From assembly GCF_000612665.1 (NCBI RefSeq), contig NZ_HG942073.1:43341-107340 (forward strand): a stretch of 64,000 nt of DNA, read 5' to 3'. Source of the DNA: Neobacillus dielmonensis. Lineage in GTDB: Bacteria > Bacillota > Bacilli > Bacillales > Cytobacillaceae. Shown one piece after another: positions 55,703 through 64,000 of this stretch. The notes under the pieces are model-generated. The model was given only the letters and a program-made list of their open reading frames with translations. It was not told where the DNA came from and made no database searches. The position numbers and the translations under genes are program-made. Positions within the stretch are counted from its first letter, which is position 1. Each line of letters starts with the position of its first letter.

Positions 55703-56770
55703 ATGAAAAACCTTGTTGTACTTGGCGGCGGTTACGGGGGAATGAAAATTCTTAATGAGCTGCTCCCTGACCAGCTTCCAGAGGATGTATCCATTACCCT
55801 TGTCGACCAGGTACCATATCATTGTTTAAAAACTGAATATTACGCACTGGCTGCTGGGACCATTTCAGACAAAGAAGTTCGTGTTACATTTCCAGAACAT
55901 TCAAGACTTACCATTAAATATGGAACTGTCACTCGAATTGAGCCAAACGAGAAAACAGTATATCTTCAAGACGGTGAGAAAGTAGTTTATGATGATTTAG
56001 TGATTGGACTTGGCTGCGAGGATAAATACCATGGTGTTCCAGGAGCGGACCAATTTACTTATAGTATCCAATCGATTAGCCAATCCCGTCGGACCTATGC
56101 TGCCCTAAACAATTTAGGACCAGGGTCTGTTGTGGGAATTGTCGGGGCCGGTCTTAGTGGCGTGGAACTTGCCAGTGAATTGAGTGAAAGTCGCGAGGAT
56201 CTTCAGATTAAATTATTCGACCGCGGTAAACATATCCTATCTGCCTTTCCAACCAGACTCAGCACTTATGTAGAAAATTGGTTTGTGAAGCACAACGTAG
56301 AAATCATCAATAATTCGAACATCACAAAAGTGGAACCAAATACTTTATATAATCATGATGAACCAATCTTTTGCGACGTGATTGTTTGGACTGCTGGAAT
56401 CCAAGCCAATAAAATCGTCCGTCAGATGGATGCTGAGAAAGATGGCATGGGCAGACTGACCGTAACTCCACGCCATCATCTGCCTAACGATGAGCATGTT
56501 TTTATAGTGGGTGATTGCGCAAGTCTTCCTCATGCCCCAAGCGCCCAGCTTGCCGAAGGACAGGCTTTGCAAATCGTCGACGTGTTAAAAAAAAGATGGC
56601 AAAATGAGGAACCCCCTACTGCGTTTCCGCCGATTAAACTGAAAGGCATCCTTGGCTCTCTCGGTAAAAAGCAAGGCTTTGGTTTAATGTCGGAACGACC
56701 GATTACGGGGCGTGTAGCTCGTCTTTTGAAATCTGGTGTTCTTTGGTTGTATAAATTTCATAACGGGTAA
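55703..56770 (+). CDS. yutJ: NADH dehydrogenase-like flavoprotein YutJ
   Basis: 355 residues. FAD motif LVVLGGGYGGMKILNELLPD at the N-terminus and a second Rossmann motif GIVGAGLSGVELASELSESR near residue 150. Homologous to type II NADH dehydrogenases and to yumB, but shorter and lacking the typical C-terminal membrane helix pair. It is a second NDH-2-like protein in this window; its electron acceptor is not established. AAAGGGGAT precedes the ATG. Confidence 0.92.
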   Translation: MKNLVVLGGGYGGMKILNELLPDQLPEDVSITLVDQVPYHCLKTEYYALAAGTISDKEVRVTFPEHSRLTIKYGTVTRIEPNEKTVYLQDGEKVVYDDLVIGLGCEDKYHGVPGADQFTYSIQSISQSRRTYAALNNLGPGSVVGIVGAGLSGVELASELSESREDLQIKLFDRGKHILSAFPTRLSTYVENWFVKHNVEIINNSNITKVEPNTLYNHDEPIFCDVIVWTAGIQANKIVRQMDAEKDGMGRLTVTPRHHLPNDEHVFIVGDCASLPHAPSAQLAEGQALQIVDVLKKRWQNEEPPTAFPPIKLKGILGSLGKKQGFGLMSERPITGRVARLLKSGVLWLYKFHNG

Positions 56771-56773
56771 ACG

Positions 56774-56801
56774 AAAAGGCTGTCTAGTAGACAGCCTTTT
56801 G
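56774..56801. terminator. Bidirectional terminator between yutJ and yuzD
   Basis: AAAAGGCTGTCT-AGT-AGACAGCCTTTT. Confidence 0.9.
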
Positions 56802-56802
56802 C

Positions 56803-57132
56803 TTATTGCTCCGCCTGATATCCGTGCTTCTCAAGCTCCGCAAAAATAGTTTTTAAACGCGGATTTCCTTCCCCTACTACTTTTTCCCCAATAACAACCA
56901 CTGGATAAAACATATCCTCATCGATCACTCTTTTGGCAAACTCTACTTTAGCCCTGTCCCCAATAGGCTGATCAATATCAACGTAAGTCATCTTGACTGC
57001 CTGACCAGGAAACTTTCTGGCAATGGCAGCTTGCAACCATTCATATGTTTCTTTTGAGGATGGGAGGTTCACACAGCTGGGGCAAAGCTGTTCAGCACCA
57101 TATAGTACGATTTCTACCTCTCTAAACTCCAT
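56803..57132 (-). CDS. yuzD: YuzD-like DUF1462 protein
   Basis: 109 residues, thioredoxin-like fold with a CPSCVNLPSSKETYEWL segment carrying a CxxC pair near residue 17 and PVVVIGEKVVGEG, typical of DUF1462. Divergent from the NifU-like yutI gene as in B. subtilis, suggesting a link to Fe-S or redox maintenance. ATG preceded by AGGAATGG. Confidence 0.88.
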   Translation of the reverse strand: MEFREVEIVLYGAEQLCPSCVNLPSSKETYEWLQAAIARKFPGQAVKMTYVDIDQPIGDRAKVEFAKRVIDEDMFYPVVVIGEKVVGEGNPRLKTIFAELEKHGYQAEQ

Positions 57133-57306
57133 AAAACCATTCCTATCGTTTTTCTTTCATTTTATCAATACAAACAAATAGAAACCAAATTCTGTGCTTC
57201 TTTTGCCGTCAAACTTTTTATTCAACAATACAAATTCCGGCATTTCAAACAATGGATTTTTAATGTAAATACCATTATAATATAATTAGGAAAGGAGTCG
57301 ATTAGT

Positions 57307-57543
57307 TTGGAAGATAAAGAGATGTTTGAACAAGTTCAAGATGTACTTGATAAATTACGCCCATTTCTTCTTCGCGATGGCGGAGATTGCGAATTAGTTG
57401 ATGTAGAGGAAGGTATTGTGAAGCTTCGCCTACTCGGAGCATGCGGTTCCTGCCCAAGCTCAACGATTACACTAAAAGCCGGGATTGAAAGAGCACTTTT
57501 AGAAGAAGTACCTGGCGTTATGGAAGTAGAACAAGTATTTTAA
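57307..57543 (+). CDS. yutI: NifU C-terminal-like Fe-S scaffold/carrier
   Basis: 78 residues from a TTG at 57307, eight bases after AAAGGAG. The cluster motif CGSCPSS is at about residue 48, after [20 protein letters not shown]. Homodimers hold one 4Fe-4S cluster between subunits. The YutI/Nfu family delivers clusters to apo-proteins. Confidence 0.94.
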   Translation: MEDKEMFEQVQDVLDKLRPFLLRDGGDCELVDVEEGIVKLRLLGACGSCPSSTITLKAGIERALLEEVPGVMEVEQVF

Positions 57544-57558
57544 TATGATAAATGTATT

Positions 57559-57592
57559 AAGCGATTGCCTTGATTAAGCAATCGCTTTTTTG
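57559..57592 (+). terminator. Terminator of yutI
   Basis: AAGCGATTGC-CTTGATTAA-GCAATCGCTTTTTTG. Confidence 0.92.
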
Positions 57593-57607
57593 TTTGCTTC
57601 CAGACTT

Positions 57608-58630
57608 TTAATGGTATAGCCACTCAAGCTGCGGGAGGTTCAGCCTCCTGACTGGCGCACCAGTTAGCTGAAAAAATTGGGCAAGAAATCGCTCATACTC
57701 AGAAGATTGCTTAAGAATTCTACCCATCCGTTCCTCTAACAATTTCTTTTCTTGTTCAGATTGTGTAATATAATAACTTTCCACACATTCAAAGTAATGA
57801 AGTGGAAAAATTAATCGTGAGTACAACAGCCTCCACGAAAATGAAGACAACGGCGATACGCTTTGATAGTGCTCAAAAAAATACCTAACATCCATATCAT
57901 ATGTTTGAATATTACGCCAATAACGCTCTCTAGTCCATTCCGCCAAATCACGGCTTCGATGGTCAAATACCCAATCAAACGGAAATTTAATAGCGTAAGG
58001 ACCTGAGGAGGAGGACCACGTATTTTGAGTAAACCGTTCATGGCAAACTGTTCCACTATCTATTTCCAGAGGGTCATCATCCAGTTCTGTATCCACGAGA
58101 TATTGAATAGCATTTTCAGTTAACCCCATAAAATAAGGGAAAGATTCAATAAACATTCTTTCAAACTCATCTTCTGGCGCTTGGAACAACAATCCATTCC
58201 AGACCTTCTCCATTTGCTCAAGACGCTGTTCCCATAAGCGTTTCCATTGGCCAATCCGGCTAATCCGCTGAATTTGAAACGGTACCCTTCTACCCCGTTC
58301 ATGAAATTTGGCAAGCTTTCTGCCAAGCCTTGTTTGCCTTTGATTTTCCTCTTTTTGCCGGCTAGCCAGTACACAATATTGCCTCTGCTCCCAATCGGTC
58401 ATCCAGTTTCCCTTTTTGTCTCTCATAAAAATAGCTGTGTCTTTATCTCCTAATTGATTTAAATGCTCTGCAATCTGGACCAATTCTTGAATGCTTTCCT
58501 CTTCTCTATTTCCGGGATTGGCTATTAAATAAATCCAACCATTCCCTTTTAGGGCAGGACATCGGTTGATTTCTATCTGCTCATTTTCAACTTTTATGCC
58601 ATATTGCTGTTCGAGCATACTTTGGAACAT
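57608..58630 (-). CDS. yutH: Spore coat-associated protein YutH
   Basis: 340 residues from the ATG at 58630 (MFQSMLEQQYGI), with GGAGGTGG upstream; an ATG four codons later is possible. Distant aminoglycoside-phosphotransferase/CotS-like kinase fold, with VCHERFTQNTW near the usual catalytic loop and FDWVFDHRSRDLAEWTRERY. The segment HERF replaces the kinase HGDxxxxN, so activity is doubtful. In B. subtilis it is a coat-associated protein made late in sporulation. Confidence 0.9.
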   Translation of the reverse strand: MFQSMLEQQYGIKVENEQIEINRCPALKGNGWIYLIANPGNREEESIQELVQIAEHLNQLGDKDTAIFMRDKKGNWMTDWEQRQYCVLASRQKEENQRQTRLGRKLAKFHERGRRVPFQIQRISRIGQWKRLWEQRLEQMEKVWNGLLFQAPEDEFERMFIESFPYFMGLTENAIQYLVDTELDDDPLEIDSGTVCHERFTQNTWSSSSGPYAIKFPFDWVFDHRSRDLAEWTRERYWRNIQTYDMDVRYFFEHYQSVSPLSSFSWRLLYSRLIFPLHYFECVESYYITQSEQEKKLLEERMGRILKQSSEYERFLAQFFQLTGAPVRRLNLPQLEWLYH

Positions 58631-58827
58631 CCCTCCACCTCCCAAGAATCCATCTTACCTCATGTATATGTTTTATTATCAAGAAACTTGTGTCTGTTGG
58701 TATTGCTTCTGGGATGGAAACAAATTTGCTGGAGCATTGTAATTAAATCATTACAAATGGTAAAATTGCATATATTATGGAAACGCAGTATATATTTAGT
58801 GAAAATCGAAGAAATAGGTGATAAAAG

Positions 58828-59334
58828 ATGGCAGAAAATAATGTAGACATTGTAGAAGAGACCGCAAGAAAATGGCTCAACGCAAGAGGAGTCACCATTC
58901 AAGACATCGCGGATTTGGTTTTTTACCTGCAGGAAAAATATCATGAAAACTTGCAAATGGAAGACTGTATCCAAAACGTCGAACGGGTCCTATCCAAGCG
59001 CGAAGTTCAAAATGCAATTATAACCGGTATCCAGCTGGATGTCCTTGGTGAAAAAAAGATGCTGGAAGAACCTTTGCAAACCATCATTGCCACGGATGAA
59101 AGCCTCTACGGAGTGGATGAAATCCTGGCTTTTTCAATCGTAAATGTATACGGATCGATTGGTTTTACCAATTACGGCTATATTGATAAACAAAAGCCTG
59201 GCATTTTAGCCCGTTTAAATGATAAATCAACAGGCGAATGCCATACTTTCTTAGACGATATTGTTGGAGCAATTGCAGCTGCAGCCTCAAGCCGGCTAGC
59301 ACATAGAGCCGCAGGCGTAAATAAAGACGATTAA
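58828..59334 (+). CDS. yutG: Phosphatidylglycerophosphatase A-like protein YutG
   Basis: 168 residues of the PgpA fold: WLNARGVTIQDIADLVFYLQ, then YGSIGFTNYGYIDKQKPG and NDKSTGECHTFLDDIVGAIA, with the Asp pair of the family. The group dephosphorylates phosphatidylglycerol phosphate or a similar lipid phosphate at the membrane. Unlike E. coli PgpA this form is soluble-looking with few hydrophobic spans. ATG after AGGTGAT. Confidence 0.88.
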   Translation: MAENNVDIVEETARKWLNARGVTIQDIADLVFYLQEKYHENLQMEDCIQNVERVLSKREVQNAIITGIQLDVLGEKKMLEEPLQTIIATDESLYGVDEILAFSIVNVYGSIGFTNYGYIDKQKPGILARLNDKSTGECHTFLDDIVGAIAAAASSRLAHRAAGVNKDD

Positions 59335-59335
59335 G

Positions 59336-59365
59336 AGCAAAGGATGGATTTGCCCATCCTTTGCT
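59336..59365. terminator. Bidirectional terminator between yutG and yutF
   Basis: AGCAAAGGATGG-ATTTGC-CCATCCTTTGCT. Confidence 0.88.
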
Positions 59366-60129
59366 TATAGCTTCCATTGATCTAAAGAATCAACCGCGTA
59401 TGTCGGCTGCTGCTTGTATCCAGAAAGCATTATTTTCGTTGTAACCCCAGTATGAACAATCAGAGTATCGATTCCGGCATTGATACCGGCCATGATATCG
59501 GTATCATAATTATCGCCCACCATCAAAGTATCCTCTTTCGCCGTTCCTAAAACCTTCAAAGCCTGATCCATAATAATCGCTTCGGGTTTACCAATAAACA
59601 CAGGGTTCGTTTGGGTGGAAATGGTAATCACTGAAGTAAGTGCGCCATTTCCTGGCAGTAGTCCTCTTTCAGTTGGGATCGCAATATCACCATTCGTTGA
59701 GATGAAACCGGCCCCATTGCGGACAGCCAAGCAGGCTATTGATAACTTTTCATAAGTGATAGCACGGTCAATCCCGATAACAACGAAATCAGCGGTTTCT
59801 TCGGCAAGTTGAAATCCTTTTTCGGCAATAGCTGTATGGAGACCCTCTTCACCAATGACATAAACTTTGCCATCTGGCTTCTTTTCATATATGTAATTAG
59901 CAGTGGCCTGGCTGGTGGTAAATACCAGGTTCTCCTCGGCTGGTATATCAAAGTTACGAAGCTTCTTTGCAACTTGAGCTGGTGTTCGAGATGAATTATT
60001 GGTTACAAATAAATAGGGAATCCCATTGTTTCTCAGTGCTTTTACAAAATCAGAAGCAGCCTCAATCCGTTCAGTCCCCTTATACATCGTACCATCTAGA
60101 TCGATTAAGTATCCTTTATATTTTTTCAT
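59365..60129 (-). CDS. yutF: HAD-family sugar-phosphate phosphatase YutF (NagD-like)
   Basis: 254 residues. HAD motif I YLIDLDGTMYKG (nucleophile Asp9), motif II VTNNSS, a NagD-type cap, motif III near GKPEAI, and motif IV MVGDNYDTDIMAG. All catalytic residues are present. Likely dephosphorylates small phosphorylated sugars or nucleotides. ATG after GGGAGG. Confidence 0.93.
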   Translation of the reverse strand: MKKYKGYLIDLDGTMYKGTERIEAASDFVKALRNNGIPYLFVTNNSSRTPAQVAKKLRNFDIPAEENLVFTTSQATANYIYEKKPDGKVYVIGEEGLHTAIAEKGFQLAEETADFVVIGIDRAITYEKLSIACLAVRNGAGFISTNGDIAIPTERGLLPGNGALTSVITISTQTNPVFIGKPEAIIMDQALKVLGTAKEDTLMVGDNYDTDIMAGINAGIDTLIVHTGVTTKIMLSGYKQQPTYAVDSLDQWKL

Positions 60130-60178
60130 TCTTATGCCTCCCTGTTTATATTATCTTGCCCACAGAAGTCTTTGCAAA

Positions 60179-60205
60179 AAGAAAAGACCGTACATTTACG
60201 GTCCC
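60179..60205 (-). terminator. Terminator of the EAL-yutE operon
   Basis: Minus-strand GGGACCGTA-AATG-TACGGTCTTTTC at the yutE stop. Confidence 0.75.
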
Positions 60206-60643
60206 TCAATTTTTAAAGGCTGAAACTGGCCCTAACTCGTTTTGCAAATAATCTCGTACATTTTTAGGAAAAACCTTTATTGCGGGAAGATGAAGCGTGA
60301 ATTGCTCAATAAGTTGAGCATGGTCGATCTCCGTATAAAGTTGAACAAGCTTTTTGCGGAATGGGATTAGCACCTTTAAATCCGCTCCCGTCTCAGCAGC
60401 AATGACCTTTTCATCCATTAAGATATCAATAATGTCTTCATAACTTCCCGGATCACGCATAATAAAGCCGTCAATCATCGCATTTCCAACGTCTAATACA
60501 GCCTCGAGCATCATTTGCGTCATTCTTTCTAATGCGGCTCTGCTTAAAGGATCAGGCCAGGTTTGCTGCCCTTCAAACAGGTTGATTTGTCCTTCTAAAT
60601 AAGTTAATTGATTTTCAATTTGATCTCGGTCAACGAAATACAT
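60206..60643 (-). CDS. yutE: YutE-like DUF86 (HepT-family) protein
   Basis: 145 residues from the ATG at 60643 after AAAGGAAGTG, 25 bases downstream of the EAL gene. All-helical DUF86 fold with RAALERMTQMMLEAVLDVGN and PFRKKLVQLYTEID. HepT toxin nucleases carry R-x4-H-x-Y at the last site; here the sequence is RKKLVQLY, so the His is replaced by Gln and RNase activity is unlikely. No MNT-type antitoxin gene is adjacent. Confidence 0.88.
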   Translation of the reverse strand: MYFVDRDQIENQLTYLEGQINLFEGQQTWPDPLSRAALERMTQMMLEAVLDVGNAMIDGFIMRDPGSYEDIIDILMDEKVIAAETGADLKVLIPFRKKLVQLYTEIDHAQLIEQFTLHLPAIKVFPKNVRDYLQNELGPVSAFKN

Positions 60644-60668
60644 ATACGCCACTTCCTTTAGGTATGAA

Positions 60669-61970
60669 CTAGGTTGCAATGTCCGGCATTAAAACTGTCG
60701 GGGGAGCATAGAAATTACCTTGTGCTAAATGTACCTGATTTCTTGAAAGAACAAAGGCTTCAGCTTCACTTTCAATTCCTTCTGCGACGACTAGCGACCC
60801 GGCCTCTCTTGCCACTAACATTAACCCCTTCAACATTGATTCCTTTACAGAGTTTTTGTCAATATTTTGGATCAATGAGCGGTCAATTTTAATGACATCT
60901 GGCATAATCTCGCTAATTGTACTCAGGTTGGAGTAGCCCGCGCCTGTATCATCAATCGCAATTCGAAATCCCATTAACCGCAGCCTCTTTATATTATAAA
61001 TGAAATTCTTTAATCCATCGATAGAATCGCTTTCTGTCACCTCTATCGTAACTTTCTTCGGTGTTATGGTATTATACTTCTGCATCAATTTTTGAAGATC
61101 CCGTGTAAATCGAATATTGGCTAAGGTTAGAGGTGTACAATTGATAAAAATGTCCTGTTTACACCTAACCGCTTTTATCTGTTCAAATGCTTTTTCAATG
61201 ACGATTAACTCTAATTCATATAAATTTCCAGTTTGCTTTGCCACAGAAAAGAGCGATAAGGGGTTTTCCAAAGATGTTCCCTTAGGGCCGCGGGTTAACA
61301 TCTCCCAAGCACGTATCTCATTAGTTGAAACATCAATGATGGGCTGTGCCATCAATCTGATGTTTTTTTGAGCAATAATCTTATTAATGGTTAGAATCAT
61401 GTTATTGTATTTAGATGCCATTCTTTTCTCCGCGATGGCAATGGCCTGCATATGAGCTTTCATAATTGAGTCTTGAACAGACCCATATCTTTTATCGACA
61501 AACATATATCCTGTTTCAAATTGAAATTGTACGGAAGGGAAATGCCGATTTAAAGCTATTTCCACCTCTTGAACCAGTTTTTCCTTCACCCTGTCTATTT
61601 CTAAAACTAAATACTGTTCCGAATCCACCTTTATGAAAAGGGTAAGACCATCACCGTAAAAATCGTGCAGAGTAATAATGCGTGACTGATCAATTTCCTT
61701 CAAAACGGCAGTCTGGAACGAAAGTTTTAATGATTTCATTAAGTGTTGGTACTGTGATTGACCAAGCTGCTCTGCAAGGTCACTAAAATTTTGGACATTG
61801 AATACAATGACTGCTACCTCGTATCCAGCATCAAATGCGGCAGCTACCCCCTCTACAACAGGGTTACGTACCACAAAATGCGGCGGGTAAAAGCGTAAAG
61901 ATGATAATGGCAAAAATAGTTTTCTCCATTGAAGGATGTTTTTCGCTTTCTGAATATATTTTTGAGCCAT
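60669..61970 (-). CDS. EAL-domain protein with degenerate N-terminal GGDEF-like domain
   Basis: 433 residues. Residues 40-180 resemble a GGDEF domain but lack the GG[DE]EF motif (the region reads FYGDGLTLFIKVD), so it should not make c-di-GMP. Residues 190-430 are an EAL domain: the first motif is AWEMLTRG (E kept, EAL changed to EML), then FINCTPLTL, VTIEVTESD, IAIDDTGAGYSNLS (canonical DDFGTGYS), KIDRSLIQ and AEGIESEAEA. Metal ligands appear present, so a c-di-GMP phosphodiesterase or receptor role is possible. It precedes yutE. Confidence 0.88.
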   Translation of the reverse strand: MAQKYIQKAKNILQWRKLFLPLSSLRFYPPHFVVRNPVVEGVAAAFDAGYEVAVIVFNVQNFSDLAEQLGQSQYQHLMKSLKLSFQTAVLKEIDQSRIITLHDFYGDGLTLFIKVDSEQYLVLEIDRVKEKLVQEVEIALNRHFPSVQFQFETGYMFVDKRYGSVQDSIMKAHMQAIAIAEKRMASKYNNMILTINKIIAQKNIRLMAQPIIDVSTNEIRAWEMLTRGPKGTSLENPLSLFSVAKQTGNLYELELIVIEKAFEQIKAVRCKQDIFINCTPLTLANIRFTRDLQKLMQKYNTITPKKVTIEVTESDSIDGLKNFIYNIKRLRLMGFRIAIDDTGAGYSNLSTISEIMPDVIKIDRSLIQNIDKNSVKESMLKGLMLVAREAGSLVVAEGIESEAEAFVLSRNQVHLAQGNFYAPPTVLMPDIAT

Positions 61971-62147
61971 TTAATCATCCCTTATGCAGTATTGGTAATT
62001 TTAATTGTAACATAATTTGACAATTTTCGGATTTTTTTACTAAGTTTTTTTAAAATTATATTGGGAAATTTCTGTACTCCCATCCTCATGAGTTATCTGA
62101 TACTATAGTATATATGGTAAATTCGAAAATAAAGGAGCAATTAATCC

Positions 62148-62414
62148 GTGAGTGAGCGTTATTTCTTATATGATGATAAAGAAAACACAAAAACAAGGTT
62201 TGTCAGTTTTGTTGGCGAAAACCAACGCTATGATTTAGCTATCGTCCAATCGGACCGGCATTATGGGAAATATCTGGTCTTAAATATGCAGGGGAATCGT
62301 TTTGCGATAATTGGCCCTGATGACTTAGAAGAGGAAGGCTATTTAGAATACGCTTTTCAAATCAGCGAGGAAGAAGCGGAGGAACTGAAAGCATTCTTAC
62401 ATGAGATTGTTTAG
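62148..62414 (+). CDS. DUF3055-like small protein
   Basis: 88 residues from a GTG at 62148 with AAAGGAGC upstream. Contains TRFVSFVGENQRYDLAIVQS and an acidic C-terminal helix (EEEAEELKAFLHEI), resembling DUF3055 proteins of Bacillus. Function unknown. 44 bases ahead of the next small gene. Confidence 0.7.
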   Translation: MSERYFLYDDKENTKTRFVSFVGENQRYDLAIVQSDRHYGKYLVLNMQGNRFAIIGPDDLEEEGYLEYAFQISEEEAEELKAFLHEIV

Positions 62415-62458
62415 AATATCTCACCGTTAGTCATAATAATCGGAAAGGGAGTGAGCTC

Positions 62459-62743
62459 ATGTCCAAACGAGATGTAAACCTCTATTCCGATTTTTCTAAT
62501 GTAGAAAAACAAGAAAACTATCTAACGGCTGAAGAATTTCCTGATGGTCCTTTTGGTTCTCCGTTTAACAAAGATAAACCAGTACAATTGAAAAGCACCC
62601 CATGGAAACAAGGGCAGCGCCGTTACAGCAATTTCAATTATGAAAACAAATCACTGCATGAGGGGCTGCCACGAGAAATGCCAGGTGCCCACCCTCCGCA
62701 CGATGATCCGAATACAGATGAACAGAACCAATATAGCAAGTAA
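62459..62743 (+). CDS. Hydrophilic cytosolic protein, unknown
   Basis: 94 residues, no hydrophobic segment, rich in Asn, Pro, Asp and Lys (EFPDGPFGSPFNKDKPVQLK). Likely intrinsically disordered. ATG after GGGAGTGA. Conserved-looking in Bacillaceae but not assigned a family by me. Confidence 0.72.
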   Translation: MSKRDVNLYSDFSNVEKQENYLTAEEFPDGPFGSPFNKDKPVQLKSTPWKQGQRRYSNFNYENKSLHEGLPREMPGAHPPHDDPNTDEQNQYSK

Positions 62744-62745
62744 AT

Positions 62746-62788
62746 AAAAAACGAAGGGTCCAAACTATGGATCCTTCGTTATTTTTTT
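62746..62788. terminator. Bidirectional terminator before yutD
   Basis: AACGAAGGGTCC-AAACTAT-GGATCCTTCGTTATTTTTTT. Confidence 0.85.
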
Positions 62789-63054
62789 GCTTTCTTTAAT
62801 ACAAAATAGGCACAGCCAAAATTACAGTATTCATATAAATACTCACTAAGTGTGCTAATTTTCGTATCAAAGGTAGCCTTTTGATTTTGGTCCTCAAAGA
62901 AGCCCTTTAACCGCAGCTGTCCGTAGCCCCAGTCACCCACAATATAATCGTACCTGGATAAAATATCACTATATCTTGCTTTAATTGCCTCTTCGTTAAA
63001 GCCGTTCCTATATTCTTGAATTAATTCGTAAGCTGTATTATTAAGGATAATCAT
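62779..63054 (-). CDS. yutD: YutD-like DUF1027 protein
   Basis: 91 residues with YELIQEYRNGFNEEAIKARY, YDYIVGDWGYGQLRLKGFFE and the Cys-containing YLYEYCNFGCAYFVL, all DUF1027 features. Function unknown. ATG after GAGGTGA. Confidence 0.9.
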   Translation of the reverse strand: MIILNNTAYELIQEYRNGFNEEAIKARYSDILSRYDYIVGDWGYGQLRLKGFFEDQNQKATFDTKISTLSEYLYEYCNFGCAYFVLKKAKK

Positions 63055-63169
63055 GTTTTCACCTCGTTCTGCGGGCCTATCTTTATTTCCATTATAACCG
63101 ATTCACCATCAATTACTAAGTAAAAAAATACTCCTTATTGGCTAATCTAAAAAAAGGAGGTCGATTAAT

Positions 63170-63811
63170 ATGAAAAAATTACTCATCATCCTCGGATTGT
63201 TTACCATCACAGCCCTATCAGGCTGTTCTAAAGATAGTGCCAACCGAGATGTTTATGAAGAAAGCGGCAATACCATTAACGTTAATAATAAACGACATGA
63301 ACTTTATAATGAGGGAGCAAGTCGAGATCTTCGCGATGTAAGCAGGGATTATGGATTTGTCCGTCATCAAAAGAGTCCAGTGATGAACGATAATGAGACT
63401 GACGACCACTATGCTGCGCTTGATCGCGAACAGATTGCTAATATTATCAGCAAGTTCTCAACTAGCATGGCAAATGTCAATGATGCAGCCACACTTGTGA
63501 CGGATCAGGAAGTTTTAGTTGTCTATGATACCGATACAAAAGATCGTAATTTTACGGCCGACCAAGTAAAAAGGACAGCCCTATCGGTTGTACCCCGATA
63601 TTACCATGTGTACGTTTCTGATAATAAAACGTTAATGCGTGACTTGGAGAATTTGGCCCATTTGGATTCTGGAAGTGCTCAAGCAAGAAATCAAGTGGTC
63701 CCTCTGATTAAAAAGATGCTAAAAAGCCCGCAAGGTAACCCAGTTGACACGAACGAAGATGCCAATGGACGGACTGCGGATGATAATAACATGAAAAATA
63801 AATTAAAATAA
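63170..63811 (+). CDS. yutC: YhcN/YlaJ-family sporulation lipoprotein (YutC-like)
   Basis: 213 residues. Lipoprotein signal peptide with lipobox ALSGC (Cys near residue 19), an Asn/Asp-rich linker and a C-terminal YhcN/YlaJ domain (VNDAATLVTDQEVLVVYDTD; ADQVKRTALSVVPRYYHVYV). Members are deposited at the forespore membrane or cortex in sporulation. ATG after AAAGGAGG. Confidence 0.9.
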   Translation: MKKLLIILGLFTITALSGCSKDSANRDVYEESGNTINVNNKRHELYNEGASRDLRDVSRDYGFVRHQKSPVMNDNETDDHYAALDREQIANIISKFSTSMANVNDAATLVTDQEVLVVYDTDTKDRNFTADQVKRTALSVVPRYYHVYVSDNKTLMRDLENLAHLDSGSAQARNQVVPLIKKMLKSPQGNPVDTNEDANGRTADDNNMKNKLK

Positions 63812-63813
63812 AA

Positions 63814-63970
63814 GGCTCTGTTCTATATGGCAGTTGATTCCCGCACCAGTTGCTCAGCGAACCCGTGGGCGTGCCGGGGAGCCTCCTCGGCGTTGTACTC
63901 CCGCAGGAGTCGATCGCCTTCAGCTCCAATTTACAGAGTTTACAAATCAATAATATTGTTTAACAGAGCC
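63814..63970. repeat. MITE-like element, copy 5 (157 bases)
   Basis: GGCTCTGTTCTATATGG to TGTTTAACAGAGCC, with the shared GTTGATTCCCGC and GTGGGCGTGCCGGGGAGCCT blocks. It lies immediately after yutC. Confidence 0.8.
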
Positions 63971-64000
63971 AAATAAAAAAAAATCGAGTAGGAGGGGGTG

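Noticed and set aside
60206..60643. HepT/MNT toxin-antitoxin system
   Set aside because: No nucleotidyltransferase partner is adjacent and the catalytic His is replaced; it matches the chromosomal YutE family.

Overview
The window looks like chromosomal DNA of an endospore-forming Bacillaceae (low GC; AAAGGAGG-type ribosome sites with frequent GTG and TTG starts; an S-box riboswitch; kapB, kapD and yutH sporulation genes; long synteny with the Bacillus subtilis yug-yui-yum-yut region). A Neobacillus or related Bacillus is my best guess from gene content alone. No rRNA, tRNA, prophage, transposase or CRISPR array was seen.

Layout. 1-8.4 kb (minus strand) is a Gram-positive Pel-type exopolysaccharide operon: a SinR-like repressor, a UDP-sugar epimerase, PelD, PelE, a PelA deacetylase, PelF, PelG and the start of a lipoprotein running off the left edge. 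Two SinR-box-like palindromes lie at the head of the operon, one overlapping a good sigma-A promoter and one upstream of a 46-residue ORF. 8.5-15.5 kb (plus) is a methionine operon under an S-box riboswitch: metI, a 5'-deleted metC remnant, the bifunctional yitJ, and metH. 15.7-17.4 kb holds a MarR regulator and an MFS exporter with a palindrome at the promoter. 17.6-20.1 kb (minus) is the 5-oxoprolinase operon pxpBAC. 20.2-22.5 kb has a short FAD protein and a 14-TM exporter.

22.5-31.6 kb is an accessory stretch. Its most interesting part is an HTH-TPR regulator of the RRNPP type followed 11 bases later by a 31-residue signal-peptide-like gene and a terminator: a probable peptide quorum-sensing pair. 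CorA, a CDF metal exporter, YteA, an amino-acid permease, an enoyl-CoA hydratase and a LysE exporter follow. 31.7-34.9 kb (minus) encodes a polyprenyl-sugar module (DUF6044/YkoS-like membrane protein, GT2 glycosyltransferase, GtrA flippase).

35-63.8 kb follows the B. subtilis yugO...yutC order: potassium channel YugO, YugN, glucose-6-phosphate isomerase, alcohol dehydrogenase, YuzA, YugI, YugE, the kapB/kapD pair, PepA, YuiC-YuiB-YuiA, NADH dehydrogenase YumB, ferredoxin-NADP reductase YumC, Fe-S carriers YutM and YutI, YutJ, YutH, YutG, YutF, YutE, YutD and YutC. Insertions relative to that order include rocD, an AlaX editing protein, a PQMGG-repeat protein and an EAL protein. Five copies of a MITE-like repeat with GGCTCTGTTAA/TTAACAGAGCC ends lie between genes of this right half.
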